This document shows positions 56,382-64,000 of a stretch of DNA of 64,000 nucleotides, one piece after another. The stretch covers positions 248,001 through 312,000 of the forward strand of contig CAUJHS010000061.1 of assembly GCA_963204915.1 (NCBI GenBank), given 5' to 3'. Every line of letters starts with the position of its first letter. Position 1 is the first letter of the stretch. The notes under the pieces are model-generated. The model did no database searches. It was given only the letters and a program-made list of their open reading frames with translations, and had not been told where the DNA came from. The DNA comes from Planctomycetota bacterium. GTDB lineage: Bacteria > Planctomycetota > Planctomycetia > Pirellulales > Pirellulaceae. Both the position numbers and the translations under genes were made by a program.

Positions 56382-56460
56382 TTATTTTCCGTCCAGATTG
56401 GACCGGTGGCTGGAGAACCACGTCCGGGCGAACTGCCAGGTTTCGTAGGCTGTGCTGCGC
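56382..56460 (-). pseudogene. ECF sigma factor 3' remnant
   Basis: The minus strand reads STAYETWQFARTWFSSHRSN then LDGK and stop, almost the same as the end of the intact ECF gene (58347 onward). The match stops abruptly at 56460 and continues downstream into the promoter of the HAF copy B. Confidence 0.8.
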
Positions 56461-56560
56461 CAGGCGCGACTGCTGGCTTGCCAACAGTTTTGCTCACGAT
56501 GGCACATGACTTCGCGGCGTCAAAGCACTGCTAGGCAAGCTAGCAGTGCCACCCGCCCGT

Positions 56561-56608
56561 CGTGAAAATCTGCCTGGCGGATTGCTTTGTCGAGTGAACG
56601 GGTGACAT
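56561..56608 (-). pseudogene. kinase 5' remnant
   Basis: The minus strand reads MSPVHSTKQSARQIFT, then diverges to TGGWHC and stop. It matches the first 16 residues of the 51402-54746 kinase with one difference, and some sequence before the ATG also matches. Confidence 0.8.
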
Positions 56609-57011
56609 CGACGACTCCATCAGGGAAAAAGGAGAACACGACTGACAGGGGGCCGTTGCGGGATTGCGTCGGCAACGCGGAGAATCGTCGAAGGCGATGC
56701 TTTCGCCGCAGCAACTTCGGCCGTCCTCCGATTCGGCCAGCCATTTAACGTGACTCAACGCATGTTCTCCACGCGAGTGAAGATTGAGGATTCTCCCCGC
56801 CGGACACCGTGACTGTATCGCGAAGCAGAATCACGATGCAGAACTTTGCCGACACTCGACAAGCAAAATGCTCACAGAAGCTGATGGGAATATGCCACCT
56901 TGCCGGAGACTTCCCATGTTGACTTGGAATCCTTATGCTAGGCCGCTGATTTCATCATGCGGAGCCCCAAAAATGAGAGAGTCAGGAGACGGTTCTGCGG
57001 CACACTCGACA

Positions 57012-58157
57012 TTACGGTACCGAGACCGGAGTTAGCGTTACGCCCACGCCTCCGTGCTGACCAGCCAGCCTCGGAAAGTTGGTCACAGAATCGCGATCAT
57101 TCATACAGTATATGTACATGGCTGGCCCAGTTCGCACGATGACGCTGTCGGGGTCGGCGGGATCCAGCATGTCCAGGATATTCAATGCCCCCAAAGTTCG
57201 ATGATAAAGCGTGTACACTGTAATGAAATCGAGCGATTCATTAACATCGTTGGCGGTATACGATCCAACGTTATGGGTTTCCAGGGATGCCGAATAGAGG
57301 AAGGGCATCTCACTGAATTTATTCCCTCTGAGTGAGACTATCGCTCGACCGCAGAAATTCCCTCTATGGTTGATTGCAGCAATATTCAGGCCTGTAAAGA
57401 ACTCGGTTCCTCCGCTCCAGGACATTCGAAATCCATCCCAGTCGCCAACCCGGCCAACCACCTGTCGAAGATTGTTGATCTTCGGCCTGGAACTTCCAGA
57501 CGCTGAAATTCCAAGATCATAAGGCTCGATGATTCCCGCGGCGGGCTCAAAATTGTAGATATAATATCCCCATGATCCATCAGCATTTTGATACGTCGCA
57601 ATGAGATCACCCCAGTCATTGATCCCGCCTGCAATGGAATACGTTGTGAACGTTCCATCAGGAACCGCGTAGAGCTGGGGAGGATTCTGAGCCAGGTCGA
57701 TCATGACCGCCTGCAGTAGCGTCGGCGAGCCTAAGGTTGATGTGGCGGGCGCGATGTATCCCGCGATTTGGCCGACTTCGTTGATTGCCGTCGCGTTCCG
57801 AATCTCCCAGCCTCCCGGGATCCCGGCAACTATTAAATTGAGATCAACACGGTACGCCGGATCCACGTCCGGGTCGTACAGGTAGGCTCTAAGAGTGTCG
57901 GAACGGCCATCCCCATCCCGATCGTACTCAAACGAACCGACCGTTTGTCCAAAACTGTTCGTATCGCTGACTTGCCCAATATAAATGGCCCCTGGAATCG
58001 TCCAGAACTGAACCTGATAGCGAACAGGCGGAAGCGTCGAGCCTCCACCACCTTTTCCCGGCTTTCCCTTGCCTTGGGCCAGCGCCGTGGTTGCCAGCGA
58101 GGTACTCAGCCCCAGCGCGACGATCGTCGTCAGCAGCAGTTTGCAGGTCCGTAACAT
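57012..58157 (-). CDS. secreted HAF-repeat protein, copy A
   Basis: 381 residues, GGGAGAA before the ATG. Signal peptide LLLTTIVALGLSTSLATTALA as in copy B, then a GKGKPGKGGGG linker and HAF-like repeats (AINEVGQIAGYI, GINDWGDLIATY, KINNLRQVVGRVG, AINHRGNFCGRAI). The two copies keep the same order of motifs but differ in many residues, most in the last third. It lies 190 bp after the ECF sigma gene on the same strand and is probably the first target or partner of that sigma factor. Confidence 0.75.
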   Translation of the reverse strand: MLRTCKLLLTTIVALGLSTSLATTALAQGKGKPGKGGGGSTLPPVRYQVQFWTIPGAIYIGQVSDTNSFGQTVGSFEYDRDGDGRSDTLRAYLYDPDVDPAYRVDLNLIVAGIPGGWEIRNATAINEVGQIAGYIAPATSTLGSPTLLQAVMIDLAQNPPQLYAVPDGTFTTYSIAGGINDWGDLIATYQNADGSWGYYIYNFEPAAGIIEPYDLGISASGSSRPKINNLRQVVGRVGDWDGFRMSWSGGTEFFTGLNIAAINHRGNFCGRAIVSLRGNKFSEMPFLYSASLETHNVGSYTANDVNESLDFITVYTLYHRTLGALNILDMLDPADPDSVIVRTGPAMYIYCMNDRDSVTNFPRLAGQHGGVGVTLTPVSVP

Positions 58158-58346
58158 CCGTTGTTCTCCCGGTGATTGGTTCGGTATCGCGGAGTAGATG
58201 ACCGAGGCAAGCCGAGCCAGCGACCCGTGTACTCGTATGCCTGCCGCGCAGGCGCCCGACCGCCTGAACCGCTCAGACCGGGGGGACCCGCTGGAAAGAC
58301 ATGCAGAAAACGGCCGGGAACCGTCCGAAGAATTCGCAAAAAAAAT

Positions 58347-58907
58347 TTATTTTCCGTCCAGATCGGACCGGTGGGCGGAGAACCACGCCCGGGCGAACTG
58401 CCAGGTTTCGTAGGCCGTACTGCGCGACATCCCGAGAACCTGACCCGCCTCGGTCACCGACAGCCCCGCAAACAGCCGCAGCTTCACCAGCTCCGCCGCC
58501 TCCCCGTCTTCCGCGGCCAGCAGCGTGAGCGACTCGTCCAGATCCAGAATCATGCCGGGGTCCGCTCCGTCCGCAGACGCCCGTTCGTCCATCTCGACGC
58601 GCTGCCACGTCCCGCCCCGCTTCGTCGCCCCTTTACCGTGAGCCCAATTGATTAGGATCTGACGCATCGAATTGGCCGCCGCACCGTAGAAATGGGCGCG
58701 ACTCTCAAAGGGCTGGTCCGCGCCAACCAGCCGCATGTAGGCTTCATGCACCAGAGCCGTCGCCTGCAGCGTATGATCAGGCCGCTCAACCGCCATTCTG
58801 GCCGCCGCGAGCTTACGAAGTTCCTCGTACACGAGCGGGAACAACTGTTTCGCCGCGGCAGGGTCACCCGCTTCGATCTGTTTCAGGATCTGCGTCACAT
58901 CGCTCAT
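58347..58907 (-). CDS. ECF sigma-70 factor
   Basis: 186 residues from ATG 58907. Region 2 (PLVYEELRKLAAARMAVERP, ATALVHEAYMRLVG, AANSMRQILINWAHGKGATK) and region 4 with the helix-turn-helix (AAELVKLRLFAGLSVTEAGQ, LGMSRSTAYETWQFARAW) are complete, of the type common in planctomycetes and often paired with Ser/Thr kinases. No anti-sigma gene is adjacent. The kinase gene two HAF proteins downstream would fit control by phosphorylation. Its last 25 codons recur at 56382-56460. Confidence 0.88.
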   Translation of the reverse strand: MSDVTQILKQIEAGDPAAAKQLFPLVYEELRKLAAARMAVERPDHTLQATALVHEAYMRLVGADQPFESRAHFYGAAANSMRQILINWAHGKGATKRGGTWQRVEMDERASADGADPGMILDLDESLTLLAAEDGEAAELVKLRLFAGLSVTEAGQVLGMSRSTAYETWQFARAWFSAHRSDLDGK

Positions 58908-59318
58908 GCCGCAGAGCATACGGCGAACGGCGACCCTTGGAAAGAAGCCCGGCGGGCAAGTCGGTTCCTGTCTCCAGCGGGCACGCGAGAAACGACGTGG
59001 ACTTCCCATCGTTGACACAACTCGATGCCTCACAATAAGAAAGCCCTTCGACATACTCGCTGAAGGGCTCATTACGAAAAATAGTCGAGGCGACAAGACG
59101 GCCATTGAACTTTTGATCGCCGGCGTCCGGGCTGGGAAGCCGGATTGCGGCGGTGGCTGGGCGCCGGAAACAACGTCTCCGAATGAGTTACTATGTCGAT
59201 CTTGCGGACCTGCAAGGACGCTCTTGTCCCCCGCTCGATGCGACCGGAGCAGCCAGAGTACCACAGGTCTGCGGCAAAATTCGGCTTCGCGTTCGCATGG
59301 TGTCGACTTCTTGGGCGG
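58908..59318. other. gap between DUF4375 gene and ECF gene
   Basis: 411 bp with no gene. It holds the hairpin at 59042-59069 next to a tRNA-like 3' end relic, and the ECF promoter region. Confidence 0.45.
59042..59069 (-). terminator. hairpin A beside tRNA-like relic
   Basis: AGCCCTTC/GAAGGGCT stem (8 bp), followed on the minus strand by a T-rich stretch. It lies 250 bp after the stop at 59319. The sequence entering it (GACTATT after CGCCTC) parallels copy B at 61304-61331. Confidence 0.45.
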
Positions 59319-60995
59319 TTAGCTTCCCCGCTCAGTAAACGTATGATCAACGCGCGCAAGCACTCGACACTCGATGGCTCGGCCTTGTATTCGACCGGGC
59401 GCGAAGCGGAGCTTTCGGAGCAAGGGGGGGTAGGTATCCCACTCGCCACCGGAGTACACGCCGCTGCCATTCGCTGTCGCGGCTGTCACTTCGCCCGATT
59501 CGTCTACAGTCAGGAAGTAGGCGATGCCGTCGTCGAAGGTATTGCAATCTTCGTAGTCGTCCTGCAAGGCGCCAGCGAGGTTACGCTCATGCACTTCACG
59601 CAAGAACTGGGGCACTTTCAACTGCTTTTGAATCTCTTCCAAATTCAGCGGACGCGGATATTCATCGACACGAATGTGTCGCCAGGCCGTGTAGAGCTTT
59701 TCATTGGCTTCGACGCTGAGCACCACCGTGGGCGCCGGATTATCGAACTTGGGGAACTCCTTTGATTTCCCTGCTTTACCTTTGACGAATTTCGTTATCG
59801 AGCGAATTCGACCATTGTCCCAGTAAGTTGTCGATTCACCATCGGGCTTGCCCTCCACATAGTGAGCAATGCTCCAGAGCACGTCACGATTGTAAGTCGT
59901 CACCTTGCCGTGAGGAATTCCGCCCTTCAACTCCGATTCGCGCGGCCAGCCATTCTCGAAGTAGACATCGTACTCCCAGTCGATGTGGGAGGGGTAATCG
60001 CGAAAGATCCCGTTGCCGTCCTTGACGATTTGCTCGCGTTTCTCATTCCACGCATTGTGAACGATGAGCTTCTCGTCACCAACGTACTCGGCCTGGAGTT
60101 CAGGCGTTCCATCATCGAAAAACTTCAGCCAAGGCCCGCGTTTCTTATCTTTGACCGTGGTGAGCTCCTCCGCCAACTGTCCATTATTGTGGAACAATCG
60201 AATCGGTTCGGCAGCATAGCCGTCCTTGTCTTTGACGTAGCGCTTTTGGAGCGCGCCATTCGGATAAAACCACTCGATGATTCGGTTCTTGCCCTGCTTG
60301 GATTCCTTTCGCTTGACTTGTCCATTCGGCCAAAAGTCCCCCGAGATTTTGCCTGACTTGTAGAACACGCTGTCTCGAACGCTGCCGTCTTCAAAGTACT
60401 CACGATAGGCTCCATGAGGCTTGCCCTTTTTTACCTCCAAGGATTCTTTGATCTGCCCGTTGGGATAACGAATCTCAACGGTTCCGGTGAATTTTGCATC
60501 GATGGGTGCACCCGATTCGTCCGTCGCCAACTCCGCGATATGGTCCCGAATCCAGGCGTCGAGCGCACGACTGCCGCGAAGCATGATCTTCATAAAGGAT
60601 CGGTCGAGCTTATCGAATGCCTCAATGCTACCGAACAGTCCGTCCCACGGATTGCTCACGTTGAACTTGTCCCGGTGCTGTTGATAAACGGCGGCTGCAT
60701 CGCGAAGGACAGTGGCGGCCTTGGACAAGTCGAGCGCATCAAGAAGGGCGGCCAGTTCCCTGACTCCATGATCGCCACGATGGTTGTAGAAGTATTGAGT
60801 GAATCCTCCGTTCGGCACGTTGATCGCCGCTGCGGACCATGCCGAGATTGCTGCGTGATGATCCGTAAGCTCGGCATCGGGAAATTGATCGACATGATCG
60901 GCGATCGCCATTGCGAGCGATGAAGCCAATTCGTCTTCCCGATAACGAAAGAACTCAACGCGGCTTAACCGGGGTAGCTTTGGCAGTCTCGCCAT
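59319..60995 (-). CDS. DUF4375/DMP19-like protein with YwqK-type repeats and TonB-like end
   Basis: 558 residues; ATG 60995 (AGGTG upstream) preferred over 61019. The N-terminal about 150 residues resemble the DUF4375/DMP19 family (AWSAAAINVPNGGFTQYFYN, LAALLDALDLSKAATVL); DMP19 is a DNA-mimic protein in Neisseria. The middle has repeats of the YwqK/MORN-like antitoxin type (RYPNGQIKES, DFWPNGQVKRK, WFYPNGALQKRY, LFHNNGQLAEEL). The C-terminal 90 residues (YFLTVDESGEVTAATANGSG, LRKLRFAPGRIQGRAIECRV) look like a TonB C-terminal-type domain. The combination is unusual; the function is unknown. Confidence 0.72.
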   Translation of the reverse strand: MARLPKLPRLSRVEFFRYREDELASSLAMAIADHVDQFPDAELTDHHAAISAWSAAAINVPNGGFTQYFYNHRGDHGVRELAALLDALDLSKAATVLRDAAAVYQQHRDKFNVSNPWDGLFGSIEAFDKLDRSFMKIMLRGSRALDAWIRDHIAELATDESGAPIDAKFTGTVEIRYPNGQIKESLEVKKGKPHGAYREYFEDGSVRDSVFYKSGKISGDFWPNGQVKRKESKQGKNRIIEWFYPNGALQKRYVKDKDGYAAEPIRLFHNNGQLAEELTTVKDKKRGPWLKFFDDGTPELQAEYVGDEKLIVHNAWNEKREQIVKDGNGIFRDYPSHIDWEYDVYFENGWPRESELKGGIPHGKVTTYNRDVLWSIAHYVEGKPDGESTTYWDNGRIRSITKFVKGKAGKSKEFPKFDNPAPTVVLSVEANEKLYTAWRHIRVDEYPRPLNLEEIQKQLKVPQFLREVHERNLAGALQDDYEDCNTFDDGIAYFLTVDESGEVTAATANGSGVYSGGEWDTYPPLLRKLRFAPGRIQGRAIECRVLARVDHTFTERGS

Positions 60996-61516
60996 GGAAA
61001 CACCTGCCAGGTGGTTCAACGATTCGATCGGCCGGCGGTCATACTAATTTGCCCCATTGTACCTCCAAACCATGTTGTAGGCTCCGGTCCGACGCACAGA
61101 AGCGATGCTGCACGACCGACGTCAACTGCTCCTTTGGACCCGGGAACCGGCGAACCTGGTGCCTGGATTTGAACTCCTGAACCTTATTGTCACAACGAAC
61201 TTGCGATGGTTGCCGAACCATTGATCCGATGCCGGTCACCCCTTTCCGGACCCAAGCCAAGTGACTAGAAAATTGGCGCAAGGCACTGGCGGCACACGAG
61301 AAAAGCCGTTCGACGTTTTCGCCGAACGGCTCGATTTGAAGAATAGTCGGGGCAGCTGGCCCTCGTTTGAACGCGTCGTCGCTACCGTCGTGGACGCCGC
61401 CTATATGCCGAACGCCAAAAACATTGGAGCACACCGAGTTATGCGACTATTTGCCACAACGCGCGTAGGCGATGGCTTGAGCTGATATTATCGAGAAAAA
61501 TAATGGAGATAACCCT
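60996..61516. other. gap with hairpin B and tRNA-like relic
   Basis: 521 bp without a gene. It contains the hairpin at 61304-61331 and the sequence just right of it. Confidence 0.45.
61304..61331 (-). terminator. hairpin B beside tRNA-like relic
   Basis: AGCCGTTCG/CGAACGGCT (9 bp) followed on the minus strand by TTTTC. On its 5' side the minus strand reads GTTCAAA ... CTGCCCCGACTATTC, like the T-loop and acceptor end of a tRNA gene followed by its terminator. Confidence 0.45.
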
Positions 61517-62101
61517 TTGAGCGAGTGCGTCCTACGGATCGTCCTGCTCGTCGCGGTCGTCGTGCAGTCGGGCGTCAGCCTCTTCTTGATCAGGCATTCG
61601 CGGGCCGCTGCGAGCGTGTTTCGCCCCCGTGAAGAGGGCGTCGCGTTCTCGGTGCTGCTTGGCGTGTTTTACCTGGCGTACTGCGGCGGCATCGTCACGT
61701 TCCAGGTCGAGCCGGGATGGATAGAGTGGGGGGCTGTGGTTCATCTCCCGACGTCGTGGCGGTGGATTGGCGTTGCTCCACTGGTTGCAGGCGTGGTGAT
61801 GACCATTTGGGGATTCAGGACGCTCGGTCGCCACTTTGCTTTCAGTGTCTCTCCACAGGAGGGAAGCGACTTGGTCCGGAGTGGGCCATACCGCTGGGTG
61901 CGGCACCCGCTTTACACGGCATTCCTCGTTGAAGCGGTGGGAAGCAGCCTGGTGATGGCCAGTTGGTTCGTCGGGCTGATGGCCGTGCTGGCGTGGGGGC
62001 TGCTCGCCTGGCGAACCCGCATTGAGGAAGAGAAGCTGATCGAGCGCTTCGGCGACGCGTATCGGGAACGCAAGAGTATCCGGCTGCGGGTGCCATGTTG
62101 A
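61517..62101 (+). CDS. isoprenylcysteine carboxyl methyltransferase-type membrane protein
   Basis: 194 residues with a TTG start (GGAGAT before it). Four or five hydrophobic segments, then the ICMT/phospholipid-methyltransferase signature GPYRWVRHPLYTAFLVE (about residues 118-134) and RTRIEEEKLIERFGDAYRER near the end. Members use S-adenosylmethionine on small lipid-like substrates; the substrate here is unknown. The normal tail after AYRE is replaced by KSIRLRVPC, because the gene runs into the truncated terminase gene on the other strand. The last 10 or so residues are therefore probably foreign. Confidence 0.75.
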   Translation: MSECVLRIVLLVAVVVQSGVSLFLIRHSRAAASVFRPREEGVAFSVLLGVFYLAYCGGIVTFQVEPGWIEWGAVVHLPTSWRWIGVAPLVAGVVMTIWGFRTLGRHFAFSVSPQEGSDLVRSGPYRWVRHPLYTAFLVEAVGSSLVMASWFVGLMAVLAWGLLAWRTRIEEEKLIERFGDAYRERKSIRLRVPC

Positions 62102-62802
62102 TACTCCTGCCAGGTGCGCCCTTCCTCCGTACTGACCGTGCACTCCATGTAAATTCGCTTGCGTCCGCCATACGCGCGAGTGCGGGCCTCGAGCTGCGTG
62201 ATCTTGTCGCTTTCCCGGCTATTCCCGCCTGACTGGTCCATGCCGTCCGTCTCGGTGATCACGACCACCCGGCTGGTGAAACCGGCCCGGCTTTTGTCGC
62301 CGCCGCCCCCGGACATGAACTTGAGCGTGGCGCCGTTGCGGAACTGGAACGACTCCACGCGTCCGCCGCGACTCCCGCCCCCGCGGCTGGGCATCAGGTC
62401 GCGATACCGCGACTGTTCGATCGCCGGCAGCAGGTCCTCGCGCCACTTGTCCGCCGCCATGTCCATGTCGGGCAGGCCGCAGATGACCGTCTCCTCCAGC
62501 TCAAATAAGTGGTAGAGCAAGGGGATGACGAAGCACGACAGGGTCTTGCCCGACTGGGTCGGTCCCGTGGCCACACAGCGCGACCAAAGACCGGAATCGA
62601 CCGCGTCAAACCACAGCCCGGTATACGGCTGCCGATCGCAGCGAAAGCGCCGGCCGGCATAGGGGCCATCGGGAATCACAATCTCCTGCTCGGCGAAGGC
62701 GCGCATCGAGCGCATGCGGCGGGGCCGGGCCTGCCGCAGAAACCACCGCACGTCAGTCGCCGTCGGATGGCCCTTCGCCTTCACCGTGTTCGTCACCGTC
62801 AT
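61912..62802 (-). CDS. phage terminase large subunit (GpA-like), truncated
   Basis: Start at 62802, overlapping the previous gene by 50 bp. The ATPase core is recognisable: CDRQPYTGLWFDAVDSGLWS, then Walker A ATGPTQSGKTLS (about residues 75-86), LEETVICGLPDMDMAADKW, RNGATLKFMSGGGG and the Walker B-like VVVITETDGMDQ. Homology ends about 62075 (EYQHGTRSRI); the nuclease part is missing and the rest of the frame is the antisense of the methyltransferase gene. It packages phage DNA in intact viruses; here it is a broken prophage piece. Confidence 0.75.
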   Translation of the reverse strand: MTVTNTVKAKGHPTATDVRWFLRQARPRRMRSMRAFAEQEIVIPDGPYAGRRFRCDRQPYTGLWFDAVDSGLWSRCVATGPTQSGKTLSCFVIPLLYHLFELEETVICGLPDMDMAADKWREDLLPAIEQSRYRDLMPSRGGGSRGGRVESFQFRNGATLKFMSGGGGDKSRAGFTSRVVVITETDGMDQSGGNSRESDKITQLEARTRAYGGRKRIYMECTVSTEEGRTWQEYQHGTRSRILLRSRYASPKRSISFSSSMRVRQASSPHASTAISPTNQLAITRLLPTASTRNAV

Positions 62803-63412
62803 CGCCGCCCCCCAAAGACCGCTGTAGTTCCCGCTCGGCGTCGTCGAGCGCCTCGAAGTAGATGTCCAAAGCGGCCGAGCCGAACTGCCGGCCCAGCGCA
62901 TCCCCGGCGCTGCGCAGAATCGTGGCGACCCGCCCTAGCGCCTCCCGAACCTCATCTCGGGGAATCAGGCTCCCTTCCCGCTCCAGACGATCCAGTCGGG
63001 CTAGCATCGCCCGTTCTTCCCGGTACCGCTCCAGCGCTGGGCTGCCGCCGCCCTGCATCAGCGGATCATCCTCCCGCGCCAGCTTGACCGCGTTCTCGGC
63101 CAGGAAGTCGTGCAGCGCCCGCACTACGGAAGGCAAGCAGATAACAGGTCCGCCGAAAGGGATGCCGTAGCGCTCGGCCTGTTCGTTAAGCACCTTGGTC
63201 TGGCGGCCTGACATCTCCCGCCAATGTTTTTGCGGGATGGCGTTGTAATACTGCCGCCGGAGGCGTTCTTCCTTTTCTTTCTCATGCCGCTTGAGCGCCC
63301 GCCGCTCCTCCTTGGTCAGCTCCTGGCGATCCATCACCTTGCGGTAGGCGCGGGCCACGAGGTCCTGGTCGACCCGGGCGGCGGCGTCCGTGGAAGGGGC
63401 GGGGGCGGGCAT
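62753..63412 (-). CDS. phage terminase small subunit-like protein
   Basis: 219 residues. The centre (EMSGRQTKVLNEQAERYGIP, then FGGPVICLPSVVRALHDFLA) resembles the winged-helix N-terminus of Nu1-type small terminases, followed by a charged helical region (LERYREERAMLARLDRLERE) and an acidic tail (GGGDDGDEHGEGEGPSDGD). The N-terminus is rich in Lys and Glu (ELTKEERRALKRHEKEKEER). The position directly before the large terminase gene supports the call. Confidence 0.65.
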   Translation of the reverse strand: MPAPAPSTDAAARVDQDLVARAYRKVMDRQELTKEERRALKRHEKEKEERLRRQYYNAIPQKHWREMSGRQTKVLNEQAERYGIPFGGPVICLPSVVRALHDFLAENAVKLAREDDPLMQGGGSPALERYREERAMLARLDRLEREGSLIPRDEVREALGRVATILRSAGDALGRQFGSAALDIYFEALDDAERELQRSLGGGDDGDEHGEGEGPSDGD

Positions 63413-63767
63413 GGTTACTTACTTACCCAGATTGAACGCCTTGTTTGTACAAGAGGCTCGGCGGGGGGAACCGAGGTAGCCACAGGTGGCGGGGAAGTAC
63501 CTATGCAATTTGTTGTGCCATCTGACACGCGCCTGCTGCGTGCCGTCTGACACGCCACCTCGCCGCCCCATCCAATACGCCACGCGACGCTTCCCTATCA
63601 CCCTACCACATCTCGCATCGTTTAGGACCGCCTAAATACCTCGCGAGAAAAAGCTGAAGAATTATTTCACGATTCTTGCGGACAGCGCTTGATGTTTCTC
63701 GGCGTTCATGGCTCATGTGTCATTGTACGAACGAGATTCACCAACGCCAAACGCACGGGAGACGAAC
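63413..63767. other. divergent promoter region of prophage genes
   Basis: 355 bp between outward-facing phage-like genes. TCTGACACGC occurs twice (about 63520 and 63545). No gene seen. Confidence 0.4.
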
Positions 63768-64000
63768 ATGAGCGCCAAGCGCGAACGAATGAGCGGAGCG
63801 ATCGATCAAGAGGCCTTCGAGAAGGTGATTCAAGACAACCTGTCGCCCGCCGGGGTGGCCACGATCATCGCCTTTCTGCAGCCGGCCACGATGTACAAGG
63901 CCCCGACGGAAGAAGCCATGCAGGGATTGCGGGAATTGGAATGGTTCACCAACACGCTGATCGACCTGCTCGGGGTCGAAGAGTACAACCGCCTGCTCAA
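63768..64000 (+). CDS. partial hypothetical protein at the window edge
   Basis: It starts at ATG 63768 with GGGAG 7 nt upstream and remains open to the end (77 codons). It begins MSAKRERMSGAIDQEAFEKV and continues with AGVATIIAFLQPATMYKAPT and ELEWFTNTLIDLLGVEEYNR. I do not recognise a family. Next to terminase genes and pointing away from them, it may be phage derived. Confidence 0.55.
   Translation, partial: MSAKRERMSGAIDQEAFEKVIQDNLSPAGVATIIAFLQPATMYKAPTEEAMQGLRELEWFTNTLIDLLGVEEYNRLL

Larger units (their letters stand above)
56199..57011. other. duplication scar between the HAF genes
   Basis: 813 bp with two relics: the last 25 codons of the ECF sigma gene (56382-56460) and the first 16 codons of the kinase gene (56561-56608). 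The rest shows no gene. Confidence 0.6.

Overview
The window looks like a planctomycete chromosome, probably of the Pirellulales type. Five very different secreted proteins begin with the basic 'LExRxLL' N-terminal motif typical of that phylum (starts at 3557, 6027, 21581, 29856 and 43092). There are also dockerin-type calcium loops, giant RTX and RHS proteins, a Tat-exported oxidoreductase, and an ECF sigma factor clustered with a TPR-bearing Ser/Thr kinase.

Layout. 1-9.2 kb is ordinary chromosome: a Tat-exported DUF3500-type protein, a PilZ membrane protein, an exported aldo/keto reductase, an RTX protein with an HExxH protease-like domain, a protein of GGxGDD repeats, and an LhgO-GlcD pair of 2-hydroxyacid oxidases. 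At 9.5 kb a tRNA-Leu(CAA) is the target of an integrated element of about 21.8 kb. A 58-bp exact direct repeat, covering the tRNA from the anticodon loop to just past its 3' end, marks both ends (9541-9598 and 31359-31416). Pairs of TGGGGACA boxes spaced 11 bp apart lie inside both ends. The element carries two integrase genes fused tail to tail, both missing their catalytic C-termini. It also carries a nucleotidyltransferase-like/XRE pair, an orphan antitoxin fusion, RadC-like and ArdC-like genes that share a structured 5' leader, small accessory genes, a dockerin/vanadium-haloperoxidase-type protein, a 2443-residue RHS protein and a zinc-ribbon HEPN-like protein. Just beyond the right repeat is the ruin of a second, related integrase whose start codon is lost, which suggests that two elements once sat in tandem.

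32-43 kb is a single 3676-residue RTX protein with a metzincin motif. At 43.4 kb is a CatB/Vat-type acetyltransferase. At 44.9-50.7 kb is a compact four-gene operon: an SRPBCC protein, a KASIII-like condensing enzyme with Asn in place of the catalytic His, a ThDP enzyme and an MMPL/RND exporter. It is the best candidate here for an undescribed small-molecule (lipid or acyloin-like) pathway.

51-59 kb is a rearranged set of ECF sigma, HAF-repeat secreted protein and Ser/Thr kinase modules. Two tandem copies can be recognised from fragments left between them (a kinase head at 56.6 kb and an ECF tail at 56.4 kb). The surviving kinase has lost its VAIK lysine, and a further kinase-tail plus ECF fragment lies after it. 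59-64 kb holds a DUF4375/YwqK-repeat protein, an isoprenylcysteine-methyltransferase-type membrane protein, phage terminase genes (large subunit truncated) and the start of another possible phage gene at the window edge. No rRNA genes and no CRISPR array were seen.
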